Assembly: GCF_004118675.1 (NCBI RefSeq)
Contig: NZ_SDHZ01000001.1
Coordinates: 1,054,001-1,118,000 of the forward strand
From: Filimonas effusa
GTDB lineage: Bacteria; Bacteroidota; Bacteroidia; Chitinophagales; Chitinophagaceae
Length of the DNA stretch: 64,000 nucleotides
Reading direction: 5' to 3'
Translations under genes and position numbers: made by a program
Shown: positions 1-8,721 of the stretch, piece by piece
How positions within the stretch are numbered: position 1 is the stretch's first letter
How the letters are laid out: each line of letters opens with the position of its first letter
Notes under the pieces: model-generated
Seen by the model: only the letters and a program-made list of their open reading frames with translations
The model's database searches: none
Told to the model about the DNA's origin: nothing

Positions 1-1749
1 TTGGGCCAGCACACCGGCGGTTTCGTCATTACCCAGGGCAAACTTTCCGATCTGTGCCCCATCCTCAATGCCCGTATGGAAAACCGTACCTGCATCGAAT
101 GGAATAAAGACGATATCGATACCCTTGGTTTCCTGAAAATAGATGTCCTGGCCCTCGGTATGCTCACCTGCATGCGCAAAGCCTTCGACCTCATGGCTAA
201 CCACCATCATAAAAAATATACGCTCGACACCATCCCCGGAGAAGACCCGAAGGTCTATGAAATGATCAGCAATGCCGACACCATCGGCGTCTTCCAGATA
301 GAAAGCCGCGCCCAGCAATCGATGCTGCCAAGACTACGACCCCAGGAATTTTATGATCTGGTAATAGAAGTGGCCATCGTTCGCCCTGGTCCTATACAGG
401 GCAATATGGTGCATCCTTATCTTAAGCGGAGAAATAAAGAAGAAACGGTGAGTTATCCTTCTGAAGAACTTAGAGAAATTTTACACAAAACCCTGGGAGT
501 GCCGTTATTCCAGGAACAAGCCATGAAAATAGCCATCGTGGCCGCAGGATTCTCCCCCGCAGAAGCCGATGCCTTGCGCCGCAGCATGGCAACATTCAAA
601 ACTGAAGGCATGGTCGCAAAATTTAGAAAAAAGCTCGTCGACGGTATGCGCAGCAAAGGATATGAAGAAGAGTATGCATTGAGGATTTTCCGCCAGTTGG
701 AAGGCTTCGGCAGCTACGGCTTCCCCGAAAGCCATGCCGCCAGCTTCGCACTCCTCGTTTACGCCTCCTCCTGGATCAAATACTATTATCCCGATGTCTT
801 CGCCTGCTCCCTGTTGAACAGCATGCCCATGGGCTTTTACCAGCCCGCCCAAATTATTACCGATGCCCGTAAACACGGCGTCACCGTCCTCCCCGTCGAC
901 GTCAACCATTCCAGCTGGGATAATACGCTCGAAGAAAAACAAGGCGACTATTGCGCCCTCCGCCTCGGCTTCCGACAGGTCAAAGGATTACGCCAGGAAG
1001 AAATGCAGCTGCTGGCCTCCGCCCGCTCACAGATGAAAGAAAAGGCAGTAGCCTTCACCACCATTACCACCCTGCACGCCGCCGGCATCTCCCAGTCTGC
1101 CCTCGAATGCCTCGCCGGTGCCGATGCATTCACCTCACTCGGCCTCAACAGGCGGCAGGCCCTGTGGGAAGTCTCCGCCCTCCACGATCACCCCACAGGC
1201 GTTTTTACCGGGCAACCCTCCGAATCCGAAACAGAACAAAAAGTACCACTCCCCATCCTTACACCCGCCGAACACGTCCTGCTCGATTACAACGCAATCG
1301 ACCTCTCCCTGAAAGGCCATCCCGTACAGTTCGTCCGACCACAATTGCAAATGCTGCAGGTCACGCCCACAGCCAACCTGGCAAAAATGAAAGACGGCGA
1401 CTATGTTAAAGTAGCCGGGTTGATACTCGTGCGCCAGCGCCCGGGCACCGCAAAAAACGTATGTTTTATAACCATTGAAGATGAAACCGGCAACAGCAAT
1501 CTCGTCGTTTTCGAAGAGCGCTTCATCTGTTACAGGAGAGAAATACTCCAGTCAAAATTGCTGATGGTAGAAGGAAAATTGCAACGCGAAGGCGACGTCA
1601 TTCATGTAGTGGTAGAAGCCTGCTATAACCTGTCGCAGCTCTTACACAAACTGGCAGCCCCAACGCTGCCCGCTACGATAAACAAACGCGCCCAATCTCA
1701 AACCAGGCCTGAAGAATCAAAACTCCCCGCCTCAAGAGATTTCAAATAA
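1..1749 (+). CDS. dnaE2: Error-prone DNA polymerase III alpha subunit DnaE2/ImuC, 3' part
   Basis: C-terminal 582 residues of a C-family DNA polymerase; the gene begins upstream of the window, so the PHP domain and first catalytic aspartates are not visible. The HTGGFVIT start and the KIDVLALGML motif, with the third catalytic aspartate at fragment residue 48, match the DnaE2/ImuC branch better than replicative DnaE. The fingers segment with YGFPESHAASFALL lies near residues 240-255, and a C-terminal OB fold at about 465-545. DnaE2 normally works with ImuA/ImuB in damage-induced translesion synthesis; those partners would lie upstream and cannot be checked. The subfamily call rests on motif wording, so replicative DnaE is a less likely alternative. 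Confidence 0.85.
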   Translation: MGQHTGGFVITQGKLSDLCPILNARMENRTCIEWNKDDIDTLGFLKIDVLALGMLTCMRKAFDLMANHHHKKYTLDTIPGEDPKVYEMISNADTIGVFQIESRAQQSMLPRLRPQEFYDLVIEVAIVRPGPIQGNMVHPYLKRRNKEETVSYPSEELREILHKTLGVPLFQEQAMKIAIVAAGFSPAEADALRRSMATFKTEGMVAKFRKKLVDGMRSKGYEEEYALRIFRQLEGFGSYGFPESHAASFALLVYASSWIKYYYPDVFACSLLNSMPMGFYQPAQIITDARKHGVTVLPVDVNHSSWDNTLEEKQGDYCALRLGFRQVKGLRQEEMQLLASARSQMKEKAVAFTTITTLHAAGISQSALECLAGADAFTSLGLNRRQALWEVSALHDHPTGVFTGQPSESETEQKVPLPILTPAEHVLLDYNAIDLSLKGHPVQFVRPQLQMLQVTPTANLAKMKDGDYVKVAGLILVRQRPGTAKNVCFITIEDETGNSNLVVFEERFICYRREILQSKLLMVEGKLQREGDVIHVVVEACYNLSQLLHKLAAPTLPATINKRAQSQTRPEESKLPASRDFK

Positions 1750-1792
1750 ACGGTCCCCGTCTGCGAATACCTGTTGAAACAAACCCAATGAA

Positions 1793-2581
1793 TTATCGCT
1801 TATTGCCTGTAGTAGGTACTATTTTTAAATGATAGGTCCTGGTCTCGCCTGCATTGATAGGTTGCGCCCCGCTGTTATGTTCCAGTAACATCGACTTTCC
1901 TTTAATACCTATCCAGAAACCAGCCTTATCCGTTTGTTTCCACAACTCGGGTAATTGTAATTTCAAACCAGCTGTACTGTTACCTTGCCATAACGTAGCT
2001 TCCTTTGTGTCTGGATGATCCTGCCACTGCCAGCGCAAAGTATCTGTCTGCGCGCCATATTTTCTGCCCAGGCCTTCCAGCATATCAGCCCACTGAATAC
2101 TGTAAGGCAGGTGTAACTTGATATCATCAAGCTGTATATCTTCCAACGCAGTAAAGGTAACCGTAAGCGATAGCTGCTTTTGCTTTTCCAGTGTCCCGCT
2201 TACCTTCATAGACAGAGCAGGAGAGGAGCTGGTCGACTCCCAGCTGATCTTACGTTTATTCCACTGGGTATAAATGATCTCATTACTGGTAAAGCGGATA
2301 TCCTTATGCGTAGCCCCGCTTACAACATGCAAATGAATAGGCTCGGTGAACAACGAATCCCCCCGCTGATCTCTTATCTGTAAAGGAAAACCGCTTTTAT
2401 GTAAAACAATGGTTTGCTTAGCTTTTAATATCGTATCGGAAACAGGATTGACACAGAGGATACGTATTTTATCTCCGTTTGATTTGGTCGTATCAGGAAT
2501 CGCCTTTTGGCCAAATGCACAAACAGAAGAAACACATATAACCATCAAAAGGCAACGCAATACAGTACTGGGGAATGACAT
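1793..2581 (-). CDS. Secreted protein of unknown function
   Basis: A 262-residue protein with an N-terminal signal peptide (hydrophobic segment about residues 8-22, cleavage near AFG). The rest is rich in alternating hydrophobic and polar residues and Trp, as in an all-beta sandwich. Parts resemble the small beta-domains seen in Bacteroidota glycosidase-like secreted proteins, but I do not recognise a family or catalytic motif. It converges on dnaE2 with a 43-base gap and has no operon partner here. Confidence 0.6.
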   Translation of the reverse strand: MSFPSTVLRCLLMVICVSSVCAFGQKAIPDTTKSNGDKIRILCVNPVSDTILKAKQTIVLHKSGFPLQIRDQRGDSLFTEPIHLHVVSGATHKDIRFTSNEIIYTQWNKRKISWESTSSSPALSMKVSGTLEKQKQLSLTVTFTALEDIQLDDIKLHLPYSIQWADMLEGLGRKYGAQTDTLRWQWQDHPDTKEATLWQGNSTAGLKLQLPELWKQTDKAGFWIGIKGKSMLLEHNSGAQPINAGETRTYHLKIVPTTGNKR

Positions 2582-2975
2582 AAGGTTGATTTAGGTCCGC
2601 TAAGTTAATACATCCCCTGGTCCTTTCAACCAAAGAAAGGTAAACCGTCAAATATCTTCAGCGGGATAAACCGCTTCAACATGATCCGCTCTGCAAACCC
2701 ATCCCAACATGTCAGCCATTTGCAGTTATGGCAGTAGCAAAACGCACTATGTCATATTTTACAGCTGGCCCTGCTTTTGCTGCGATGGCATTTATACTAT
2801 GTTGCTTCACACAAAGCAGGCAGCAACAACCCCTGTTCAAAACCAGTCCGGGAAAAAGTACGCTTTATATACCTGCTTACAAGCTGCCTTAAAGCCGCCT
2901 CAAAACTTCTTCCTATCGAATTCATACTCAAACAACTCGATTCCCTTTGATTTTTAAGAAAAACTGCAATTGTAT
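2582..2975. other. Intergenic stretch with a possible frameshifted small gene
   Basis: No intact gene is convincing here. A 54-codon reading frame at 2728-2892 (+) starts MAVAKRTMSYF, has a hydrophobic segment ending FILCCFTQS (lipoprotein-like) and ends KLP. A second frame at 2888-2950 continues without a start and ends FILKQLDSL. Joined by one frameshift they would give a small exported protein of about 74 residues, so this may be a decayed or mis-sequenced small gene. The remaining bases show nothing I can identify. Confidence 0.25.
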
Positions 2976-3005
2976 TTTGAAATTCAATCTAATCTCTTAT
3001 TTTTG
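2976..3005 (+). promoter_or_regulatory. Bacteroidota-type promoter of tRNA-Cys
   Basis: TTTG at 2976-2979, 18 bases, then TATTTTTG at 2998-3005. This fits the TTTG / TAnnTTTG (-33/-7) promoter of Bacteroidota, and it lies 20 bases before the tRNA 5' end. Confidence 0.7.
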
Positions 3006-3024
3006 CAACCCTTCCAGTACAGAA

Positions 3025-3095
3025 GGTCGGATGGCCGAGTGGCTAGGCAGAGCTCTGCAAAAGCTCGTACAGCGGTTCGAATCCGCTTCCGACCT
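3025..3095 (+). tRNA. tRNA-Cys (GCA)
   Basis: The acceptor stem GGTCGGA pairs with TCCGACC. The anticodon stem GAGCT/AGCTC closes a seven-base loop CTGCAAA with anticodon GCA, and the T-arm holds GGTTCGAATCC. The CCA end is not encoded. A strong promoter precedes it and a hairpin terminator follows. Its 3' 16 bases recur at 14218-14233. Confidence 0.95.
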
Positions 3096-3096
3096 C

Positions 3097-3138
3097 AAAA
3101 CGGACAAAGCAAATCACATCTCTTTGTCCGTTTTTATT
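3097..3138 (+). terminator. Intrinsic terminator of tRNA-Cys
   Basis: A 13-base stem (AAAACGGACAAAG with CTTTGTCCGTTTT) around a short A-rich loop, ending in a T-run. Confidence 0.85.
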
Positions 3139-3261
3139 TTACACCACTTCGCTTAATTCTTATTGTCACGGATCAAGTCGATTTGTTGGGGCTGATAAAT
3201 ATTATGCATATAGTTTCGCTAGTTTATCTTCCCCGGAATTCTTAAACCTAAACTCTATACT

Positions 3262-4317
3262 ATGAAAAAGATGCTCCTGCTCTTTTTGCTGGCATCGATC
3301 AATTCGTTTGCTCAAAACCTTTTACCCATCCACAGCGACTCTTATGCTGCCTCTATCAACCTTACCGGTCAGAATTTGGACTCAGTTACTGCAGTTGGAT
3401 TTTATCGTGGTACTTCTATGGTAAACGCTCCCGGAGGAGGGTGGTGGTACATGCTGGTCGAATCGCATAATAATTCCCGCGGAGCGGATGGTTGGACAAA
3501 ACAAACAATTACAGCTTATGGAGCAGGAAATACTTTCCCTGCAGGAACTACATTTATCAGAAATCAGATAAATACATCATGGACGCCCTGGATGATGCAG
3601 TTGCAATTAAATAGAGATGGTAATGTTGGAATAGGGACTACTTCTCCCGTTTATAAGCTGGATGTAAATGGCAGTGTAAGAGCTACTAACCAGACAAACA
3701 CTGTTTCCGGCGTTTCCTCGATTAATTTTGCGACCTTATCCGATAGTTCCTATAATCACGGCAATTATGAAGCAATCGTAACAACTCAAAGTTTTGCTGC
3801 TGGTACACGGCCTGGTTATGGATTTCATGTTGTAAATACTTTTGGCTCCTATTTGTATGCGAATGGACCTTTAGAACTAAGATTAAGAACTGCCGGAGGC
3901 GCGGCGGCAACTTTATGGACTTCCGCCAATTTCACTCCGGCAAGTTACCTTCAGTTATCGGGCGGCAGTATTTCTGGCAATTTAACCATAGGAACTACCG
4001 CCGCTCAAAAGGCGCTTGACGTAAATGGACCCGTTAAAGCTAGAAGAGTAAAAGTAACTCAGGCAAATTGGGCCGACTATGTCTTCGACTCTTCCTACCA
4101 GCTCCCATCGCTTCTCCAGGTCGAAGCCTTCATAAAAGAAAACAAACACCTCCCAGAAGTCCCTTCCGCCGTTGAAGTGAAGAAAGAAGGCCTCGACCTC
4201 GGCGATAACCAGGCTATTCTTTTAAAGAAGATAGAAGAACTTACCCTCTATATCATTCAGCAGAACAAAGAAATGGCAGAAATGAAAAAGCGTTTGGCTG
4301 ATATAGAAGCAAAATAA
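3262..4317 (+). CDS. Secreted tail-fibre-like coiled-coil protein, paralog 1 of 6
   Basis: A 351-residue protein with signal peptide (cleavage after SFAQ, about residue 18). A variable beta-rich body includes the motif VGIGTTSPVYKLDVNG near residue 120. A second DVNG introduces the conserved C-terminal module (about residues 262-351): a WADYVFDSSYQLPSL segment, NKHLPEVPSA, GLDLGDNQAILLKKIEELTLYIIQQNK and a short terminal coiled coil. This architecture is common among Bacteroidota secreted proteins annotated as tail-fibre-domain proteins. The C-terminus is probably a trimerising stalk or chaperone-like end and the body a surface or adhesin module; that role is inferred. It has the shortest coiled coil of the six. 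Confidence 0.8.
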   Translation: MKKMLLLFLLASINSFAQNLLPIHSDSYAASINLTGQNLDSVTAVGFYRGTSMVNAPGGGWWYMLVESHNNSRGADGWTKQTITAYGAGNTFPAGTTFIRNQINTSWTPWMMQLQLNRDGNVGIGTTSPVYKLDVNGSVRATNQTNTVSGVSSINFATLSDSSYNHGNYEAIVTTQSFAAGTRPGYGFHVVNTFGSYLYANGPLELRLRTAGGAAATLWTSANFTPASYLQLSGGSISGNLTIGTTAAQKALDVNGPVKARRVKVTQANWADYVFDSSYQLPSLLQVEAFIKENKHLPEVPSAVEVKKEGLDLGDNQAILLKKIEELTLYIIQQNKEMAEMKKRLADIEAK

Positions 4318-4428
4318 TTAAACTAAATACCAAAGACTCCGCAAGCAATATACGAGGTCTTTTACCATGCGTTTTAATCTCCGATGGTTTGTTTTAGAAA
4401 CTATTTAACGATATAAACAATGATATAA

Positions 4429-4459
4429 TTGGATTGTATATCAATATGTTCTATATTTG
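4429..4459 (+). promoter_or_regulatory. Promoter of tRNA-fMet
   Basis: TTG at 4429-4431, 20 bases, then TATATTTG at 4452-4459, a perfect TAnnTTTG -7 box, 14 bases before the tRNA. Confidence 0.7.
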
Positions 4460-4473
4460 CACTCTAACAACAT

Positions 4474-4545
<72 letters not shown>

Positions 4546-4573
4546 CAGAAAAAGATCAGTAAGATCTTACAAT

Positions 4574-4606
4574 AAAAAAGCCTATCCGTTTTGGATAGGC
4601 TTTTTT
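4574..4606 (+). terminator. Terminator of tRNA-fMet
   Basis: A stem of AAAAAAGCCTATCC with GGATAGGCTTTTTT, four-to-five-base loop and T-run, 29 bases after the tRNA. Confidence 0.9.
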
Positions 4607-4810
4607 ATTGCTCCTGCTGTACGGTTGCAATAAGAGAGAGATCATGTACAAAAGCTGTGGAGGCGTATAAAATTTAGGATCAAATTGATCCTTGAAACCT
4701 GAGAGCTAATGAAGGTACTGTGTTCGCTTGAAGAAGCTCTTGAGTATACTGAAGGTTCGTATTTAAAGCGTAGTTCTTCGTAGACGGGCGAATGTGATTG
4801 TTTTATGTAG

Positions 4811-5551
4811 CTACAAAAAGTTAAAGGGTAGAAAATTGTTCCCGGGAGTATTTTCTTGGTGTTTCGGGGGCTGTTTTGAAGAGTAAAGTAGCCCTGTTTG
4901 ACAGGTATGGACATAACAAGTCCTGCCATTAGAATGACTGGTTGTTACAGGAGTGCCACAACAGAGGTGGCAGGCGCTGGCTGTCAGGGTTTCTGTTTTT
5001 TGAGTACAGCCGGCAGTGGCCATTGGGCTGCCACGGGGTGGTTGTATTATAAGCCACGACCTGAAGGGAGATTGACTAACTGTTATGTTAGGCGACTGTG
5101 GCATTACCAACTGATGGAGCACAAGCTTTGTAAATACCGGTTTGGTATTCAGTGAAAGTGTTGCTGCGAAAGAAGAACGTATGGGTTTCCTGTTAGGGTC
5201 TGCGGCCTCCAGTTTGCGGAGGTAGCGGCTAATGGTGAAATGCAGGACTTTATTCACTTGCTGTATATCATATCCTTTGCAGAGCATATGCTGGGCTACG
5301 CCCACCAGCTGTTTGTAGTGGGAATATTTACGGTGCTGTTCCGGAATGGTTTGATAGAATGCACTGGCGAGTTTAGCTGCCAGCGCTAAACGGGCGGCAC
5401 TTTTGCGGCTTCCTGCGAATACGGGGTCGGAACGCCAGCGTTCGGCGGTGAGGTTGCTTTTCATACGTACACAGCCAACGCCGCATCTCTTGTAAAAAGA
5501 GACGGGATCTATGGTTTTTTCCCAGATAACGGGACCTGTTTGTTTGGCCAT
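4811..5551 (-). CDS. Conserved Bacteroidota protein of unknown function, 3' part doubtful
   Basis: A 246-residue frame starting MAKQTGPVIWEK. The first 130 residues (FYKRCGVGCVR, RSDPVFAGSRKSA, a helical AAKLASAFYQ region) resemble a widespread uncharacterised Bacteroidota family that begins MAKQ.G...G.I.G..FYK and carries an R.DPAF motif. From about residue 160 the translation turns rich in Ser, Thr, Cys and Pro and looks out of frame. Another minus-strand frame (4642-4929) reading MAGLVMSIPVKQGYF looks more like a natural domain end. A frameshift around 4930-5070 is therefore likely, either a real mutation or a sequencing error. No signal peptide. Confidence 0.55.
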   Translation of the reverse strand: MAKQTGPVIWEKTIDPVSFYKRCGVGCVRMKSNLTAERWRSDPVFAGSRKSAARLALAAKLASAFYQTIPEQHRKYSHYKQLVGVAQHMLCKGYDIQQVNKVLHFTISRYLRKLEAADPNRKPIRSSFAATLSLNTKPVFTKLVLHQLVMPQSPNITVSQSPFRSWLIIQPPRGSPMATAGCTQKTETLTASACHLCCGTPVTTSHSNGRTCYVHTCQTGLLYSSKQPPKHQENTPGNNFLPFNFL

Positions 5552-5685
5552 GTTTTTTGTTTACGCGTCAATTGTACTATTTTCTGTAAAACAAAATTTA
5601 AGTGCTGCATAGTGCTAATGATTTTTTTTATCAAATCGTAGAAAAAAGGGGTGAATGGATAAAGAGGCTTTGTTTCGAACAATAC

Positions 5686-5695
5686 TTACATTGCA
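5686..5695 (+). promoter_or_regulatory. Conserved TTACATTGCA element, copy 1
   Basis: TTACATTGCA occurs 28 bases before the start codon of the second paralog. The same element sits 26-29 bases before the start of three other paralogs. Its core TACATTG resembles the TAnnTTTG -7 box with one T missing. No clear -33 box is seen. Confidence 0.5.
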
Positions 5696-5722
5696 TTATC
5701 ATAAACCCACAACCCTTAAACC

Positions 5723-7450
5723 ATGAAAAGAATCCTTTTCACTTTATCTGCATGTCTTATTACAACTTTTGCCTGCTTCTCCCAGGAAACCTTGCAAACT
5801 GTTACCGACAGGGGAAGCTCAACAACTAATAATATATCAATAACGGGAACCGGGTCCAATTATATCAATGGCAGAACTACAGCCGATAGTGCATGGACAT
5901 TCAAGAACTCGGTATCTATAAATTCCGCCTTGCTGGGCGCAATTGGAGCGCCTGCTTTGTTTTCAAGCTGGACTTGGTATAAACCTTATATTTCCGGAAT
6001 TACCCCCTCTATGATGGTAATCAGAAAGGGGCAAACCGATGTAAACTCATATTTGAAAGATGGATTGTTACTCGTAGATACGCTAAAATGGATCTCTAAT
6101 GTAAATACATCTGGTTTTAACCAGCTTCAGTTAGCCCCGGTTTTAAACCTTAACGGCTTCTCCGGCATAACCAGGGGCTTGTATGTGAATCCGGTATTAA
6201 ACAACATTACCAATTTCAGGGCAATTGAAACCAATGTAGCTAACGGACAAGGTATTCAGATCATGGCCAATGGTACAGCTCCCAACTATTTTAGAGGAAG
6301 AACAACTGTCGATAGCATATGGGTATTTAATGATATTGCCTATTTTGCAACGCAAACATTTGCTACGGCAATTAAGAGTAATAGCTTAACCTATTATAAT
6401 CCGAGTTATGGTATGACTATTCAAAAGTCAAATACTGTAACTAATTTTCCTTTTACCAGCGATGCCTTAAGGATCTTTTCGGCTGGTAGCACTAATATCA
6501 CGAATACTAACTGGAATGGAGTTGGTTCTTATGATTCTATTACCGTCACACAGGATATCACATCTGCTTCAGTTAACCAATTCAGGGTAGGTGGAAAAAT
6601 TACTCAAACTGGTTTCTCCGGCCCGGTGCAGGGCATTAACGTAAATACACAACTTGTTGGTGCAACCAACTTCAGGGCAATACAAACGAATACTAATACA
6701 GGCGCTGGTTATCAGATCTATGCGGCAGGCACAGCCCCATCGTTTTTTAAAGGAAACTTGAGCATCGGGAAAGACACAGCAAGGGCAGTGCTCGATGTGG
6801 CGAAATATGTAAGTAATGGCGCCTTGGGAACCGTTTTAGCAAGACTATATGAAGGTGATTCCCGCGCCGATGGAACCTTTCTTGGAGTAAGATCCTGGGG
6901 TACTCAAAACAATGAGTACAATGGCAAATCATTTTCAATAGAACACAGTTTTTACGGCGCACTGAATAGTGCTATAAACTTTTACAGAGGATCTTCCGAT
7001 AAGGGCGGCTATATAACCTTTGCTACATCAGATGGCACTGAAAAAATGCGTATCGATCAAAATGGCTATGTAGGAATCGGCACCGCCAACCCTCAAAGCG
7101 CACTCGCAGTAAAAGGCACCATTACCTCGATGAGCGTAAAAGTTACCCGGACAGGATGGGCCGACTACGTCTTCGATTCCTCTTACCAACTCCCGTCACT
7201 CGCCCACGTTGAATCCTTCATAAACGAAAACAAACACCTCCCCGAAGTCCCCTCAGCCACCGAAGTAAAAACCAACGGCCTCGACCTCGGTGACAACCAG
7301 GTAGTTCTCCTCAAAAAGATAGAAGAACTAACCCTCTACATCATCCAGCAGAACAAACAGATCTCTCAGCAGAGCGAACAAATCACTCGCCAGAACAAAG
7401 AAATGGAACAAGTGAAAAAAAGACTCGAACAACTTGAAACAAAAAAATAA
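5723..7450 (+). CDS. Secreted tail-fibre-like coiled-coil protein, paralog 2 of 6
   Basis: The longest of the six at 575 residues, with signal peptide (cleavage after CFSQ, about residue 21). The body has an internal duplication: two segments of roughly 150 residues each carry GFSG, then NFRAI.TN, then GTAP..F..., at about residues 145-190 and 293-340. A VGIGTANPQSALAVKG motif leads into the conserved C-terminal module (WADYVFDSSYQLPSL, NKHLPEVPSA, LDLGDNQVVLLKKIEELTLYIIQQNK). The terminal coiled coil is longer than in paralog 1, with Q-rich heptads. Surface or adhesin function is inferred only. It has its own promoter-like element and terminator, so it is probably transcribed alone. Confidence 0.8.
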   Translation: MKRILFTLSACLITTFACFSQETLQTVTDRGSSTTNNISITGTGSNYINGRTTADSAWTFKNSVSINSALLGAIGAPALFSSWTWYKPYISGITPSMMVIRKGQTDVNSYLKDGLLLVDTLKWISNVNTSGFNQLQLAPVLNLNGFSGITRGLYVNPVLNNITNFRAIETNVANGQGIQIMANGTAPNYFRGRTTVDSIWVFNDIAYFATQTFATAIKSNSLTYYNPSYGMTIQKSNTVTNFPFTSDALRIFSAGSTNITNTNWNGVGSYDSITVTQDITSASVNQFRVGGKITQTGFSGPVQGINVNTQLVGATNFRAIQTNTNTGAGYQIYAAGTAPSFFKGNLSIGKDTARAVLDVAKYVSNGALGTVLARLYEGDSRADGTFLGVRSWGTQNNEYNGKSFSIEHSFYGALNSAINFYRGSSDKGGYITFATSDGTEKMRIDQNGYVGIGTANPQSALAVKGTITSMSVKVTRTGWADYVFDSSYQLPSLAHVESFINENKHLPEVPSATEVKTNGLDLGDNQVVLLKKIEELTLYIIQQNKQISQQSEQITRQNKEMEQVKKRLEQLETKK

Positions 7451-7468
7451 ATCGACGAATAATATTCT

Positions 7469-7500
7469 AAGCCGCAGGCCATACCTGCGGCTTTTATTTT
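7469..7500 (+). terminator. Terminator after paralog 2
   Basis: AAGCCGCAGG pairs with CCTGCGGCTT around CCATA, followed by TTATTTTT. The surrounding 54 bases (7442-7495) are identical to 8617-8670 behind paralog 3. Confidence 0.85.
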
Positions 7501-7521
7501 TAAGATACCGTTACACTTTTC

Positions 7522-7531
7522 TTACATTGCA
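7522..7531 (+). promoter_or_regulatory. Conserved TTACATTGCA element, copy 2
   Basis: Exact TTACATTGCA, 27 bases before the start codon of paralog 3; probable -7 region. Confidence 0.5.
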
Positions 7532-7557
7532 ATCCTATAAAACCTAAACTCTTAACT

Positions 7558-8625
7558 ATGAAAAAAGCGATCGGCCTCCTGGCATTCTTTCCCATTTTAA
7601 ACGATTTATATTCTCAGGAAACATTGAAAAGCGTTACTACACAAGGCGCAGCCACAGATCAAACTATTTTTGTTACTAATAACGTCAGAACCAGCGGTTT
7701 GCCGTCAGGCAGGGCGCTAGGATTACAATATGGTGTAAACGAAGACTGTGGCGACATCTTTGCATACGACTTCGCAACATCCACATATAAGAATATATCC
7801 ATAGCCGCTGGTGGAGGAAATGTAGGCATAGGTAACCAGTCTCCTGCTTACAAGCTGGACGTCAATGGTACAGGGAACTTTTCAGGAGCACTTAGCCAGT
7901 CAGGCCATCAGGTTTGGCACGCAGGAAATTTGAATCCGGCAAGGATAGCTAACCTTGCTTTTACAGGAGCTGATGTAAATACCTATACGTTACCTGGATT
8001 ATATGAGTACGATGGTGTAACTGACGTAGTGGTTAACGCTCCTAACGGTAGCCCCAATGTCAGGATACTCTCAATTGGAAACGAGAACAGATGGACCCAA
8101 ATGTCATTTCAATATGACGGGCCGGAGGTGTTTTTTAGGTATAAGCTCGATAATAGCTTTAGCGTCTGGCATCGCATATGGAATTCCGGGAATTTCAATC
8201 CTGATAATTGCTTTATGTCTACTGGCGGCAATATCTCCGGCAACGTGGTCATCGGCCAATCAACTTCCCCCAGAAGTCTTGATGTAAACGGCAACATCAA
8301 AACCCGCAAAATAAAAGTCACCCAAACCGACTGGGCCGATTATGTCTTCGATTCCTCCTACCAACTCCCGTCACTAACTCATGTTGAAACCTTCATAAAA
8401 GCCAATAAACACCTCCCTGAAGTCCCCACCGCCACCGAAGTAAAAACCAACGGCCTCGACCTCGGCGACAACCAGGCCATACTATTAAAAAAAATAGAAG
8501 AACTCACCCTCTACATCATCCAGCAAAACAAACAGATCTCTCAGCAGAGCATACAAATCACTCACCAGAACGAAGAAATGGAACTTGTGAAAAAAAGGCT
8601 CGAACAACTTGAGACCAAAAAATAA
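7558..8625 (+). CDS. Secreted tail-fibre-like coiled-coil protein, paralog 3 of 6
   Basis: A 355-residue protein with signal peptide (cleavage near LYSQ, about residue 20). The start SQETLKSVTTQG is related to paralogs 2 and 5. One VGIGNQSPAYKLDVNG motif follows near residue 90. The middle contains VWHAGNLNPARIANL and later WHRIWNSGNFNPDN, wording typical of phage tail-fibre and pyocin-knob repeats (Trp-His-x-Gly-N), which supports a fibre fold. The conserved C-terminal module begins near residue 245. The last 54 bases around the stop codon and terminator duplicate those of paralog 2 exactly. Confidence 0.8.
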   Translation: MKKAIGLLAFFPILNDLYSQETLKSVTTQGAATDQTIFVTNNVRTSGLPSGRALGLQYGVNEDCGDIFAYDFATSTYKNISIAAGGGNVGIGNQSPAYKLDVNGTGNFSGALSQSGHQVWHAGNLNPARIANLAFTGADVNTYTLPGLYEYDGVTDVVVNAPNGSPNVRILSIGNENRWTQMSFQYDGPEVFFRYKLDNSFSVWHRIWNSGNFNPDNCFMSTGGNISGNVVIGQSTSPRSLDVNGNIKTRKIKVTQTDWADYVFDSSYQLPSLTHVETFIKANKHLPEVPTATEVKTNGLDLGDNQAILLKKIEELTLYIIQQNKQISQQSIQITHQNEEMELVKKRLEQLETKK

Positions 8626-8643
8626 ATCGACGAATAATATTCT

Positions 8644-8674
8644 AAGCCGCAGGCCATACCTGCGGCTTTTTTTT
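8644..8674 (+). terminator. Terminator after paralog 3
   Basis: Same AAGCCGCAGG/CCTGCGGCTT hairpin as at 7469, with an eight-T run. Confidence 0.87.
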
Positions 8675-8683
8675 GAACAATAC

Positions 8684-8693
8684 ATACATTGCA
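8684..8693 (+). promoter_or_regulatory. Conserved (A/T)TACATTGCA element, copy 3
   Basis: ATACATTGCA 29 bases before the start of paralog 4. The flanking GAACAATAC is shared with the copy before paralog 2. Confidence 0.5.
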
Positions 8694-8721
8694 AAATCAT
8701 TTAATAAACAACACCTAAACC

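Noticed and set aside
505-942. Antisense frames inside dnaE2
   Set aside because: Shadows of a strongly conserved polymerase sequence.
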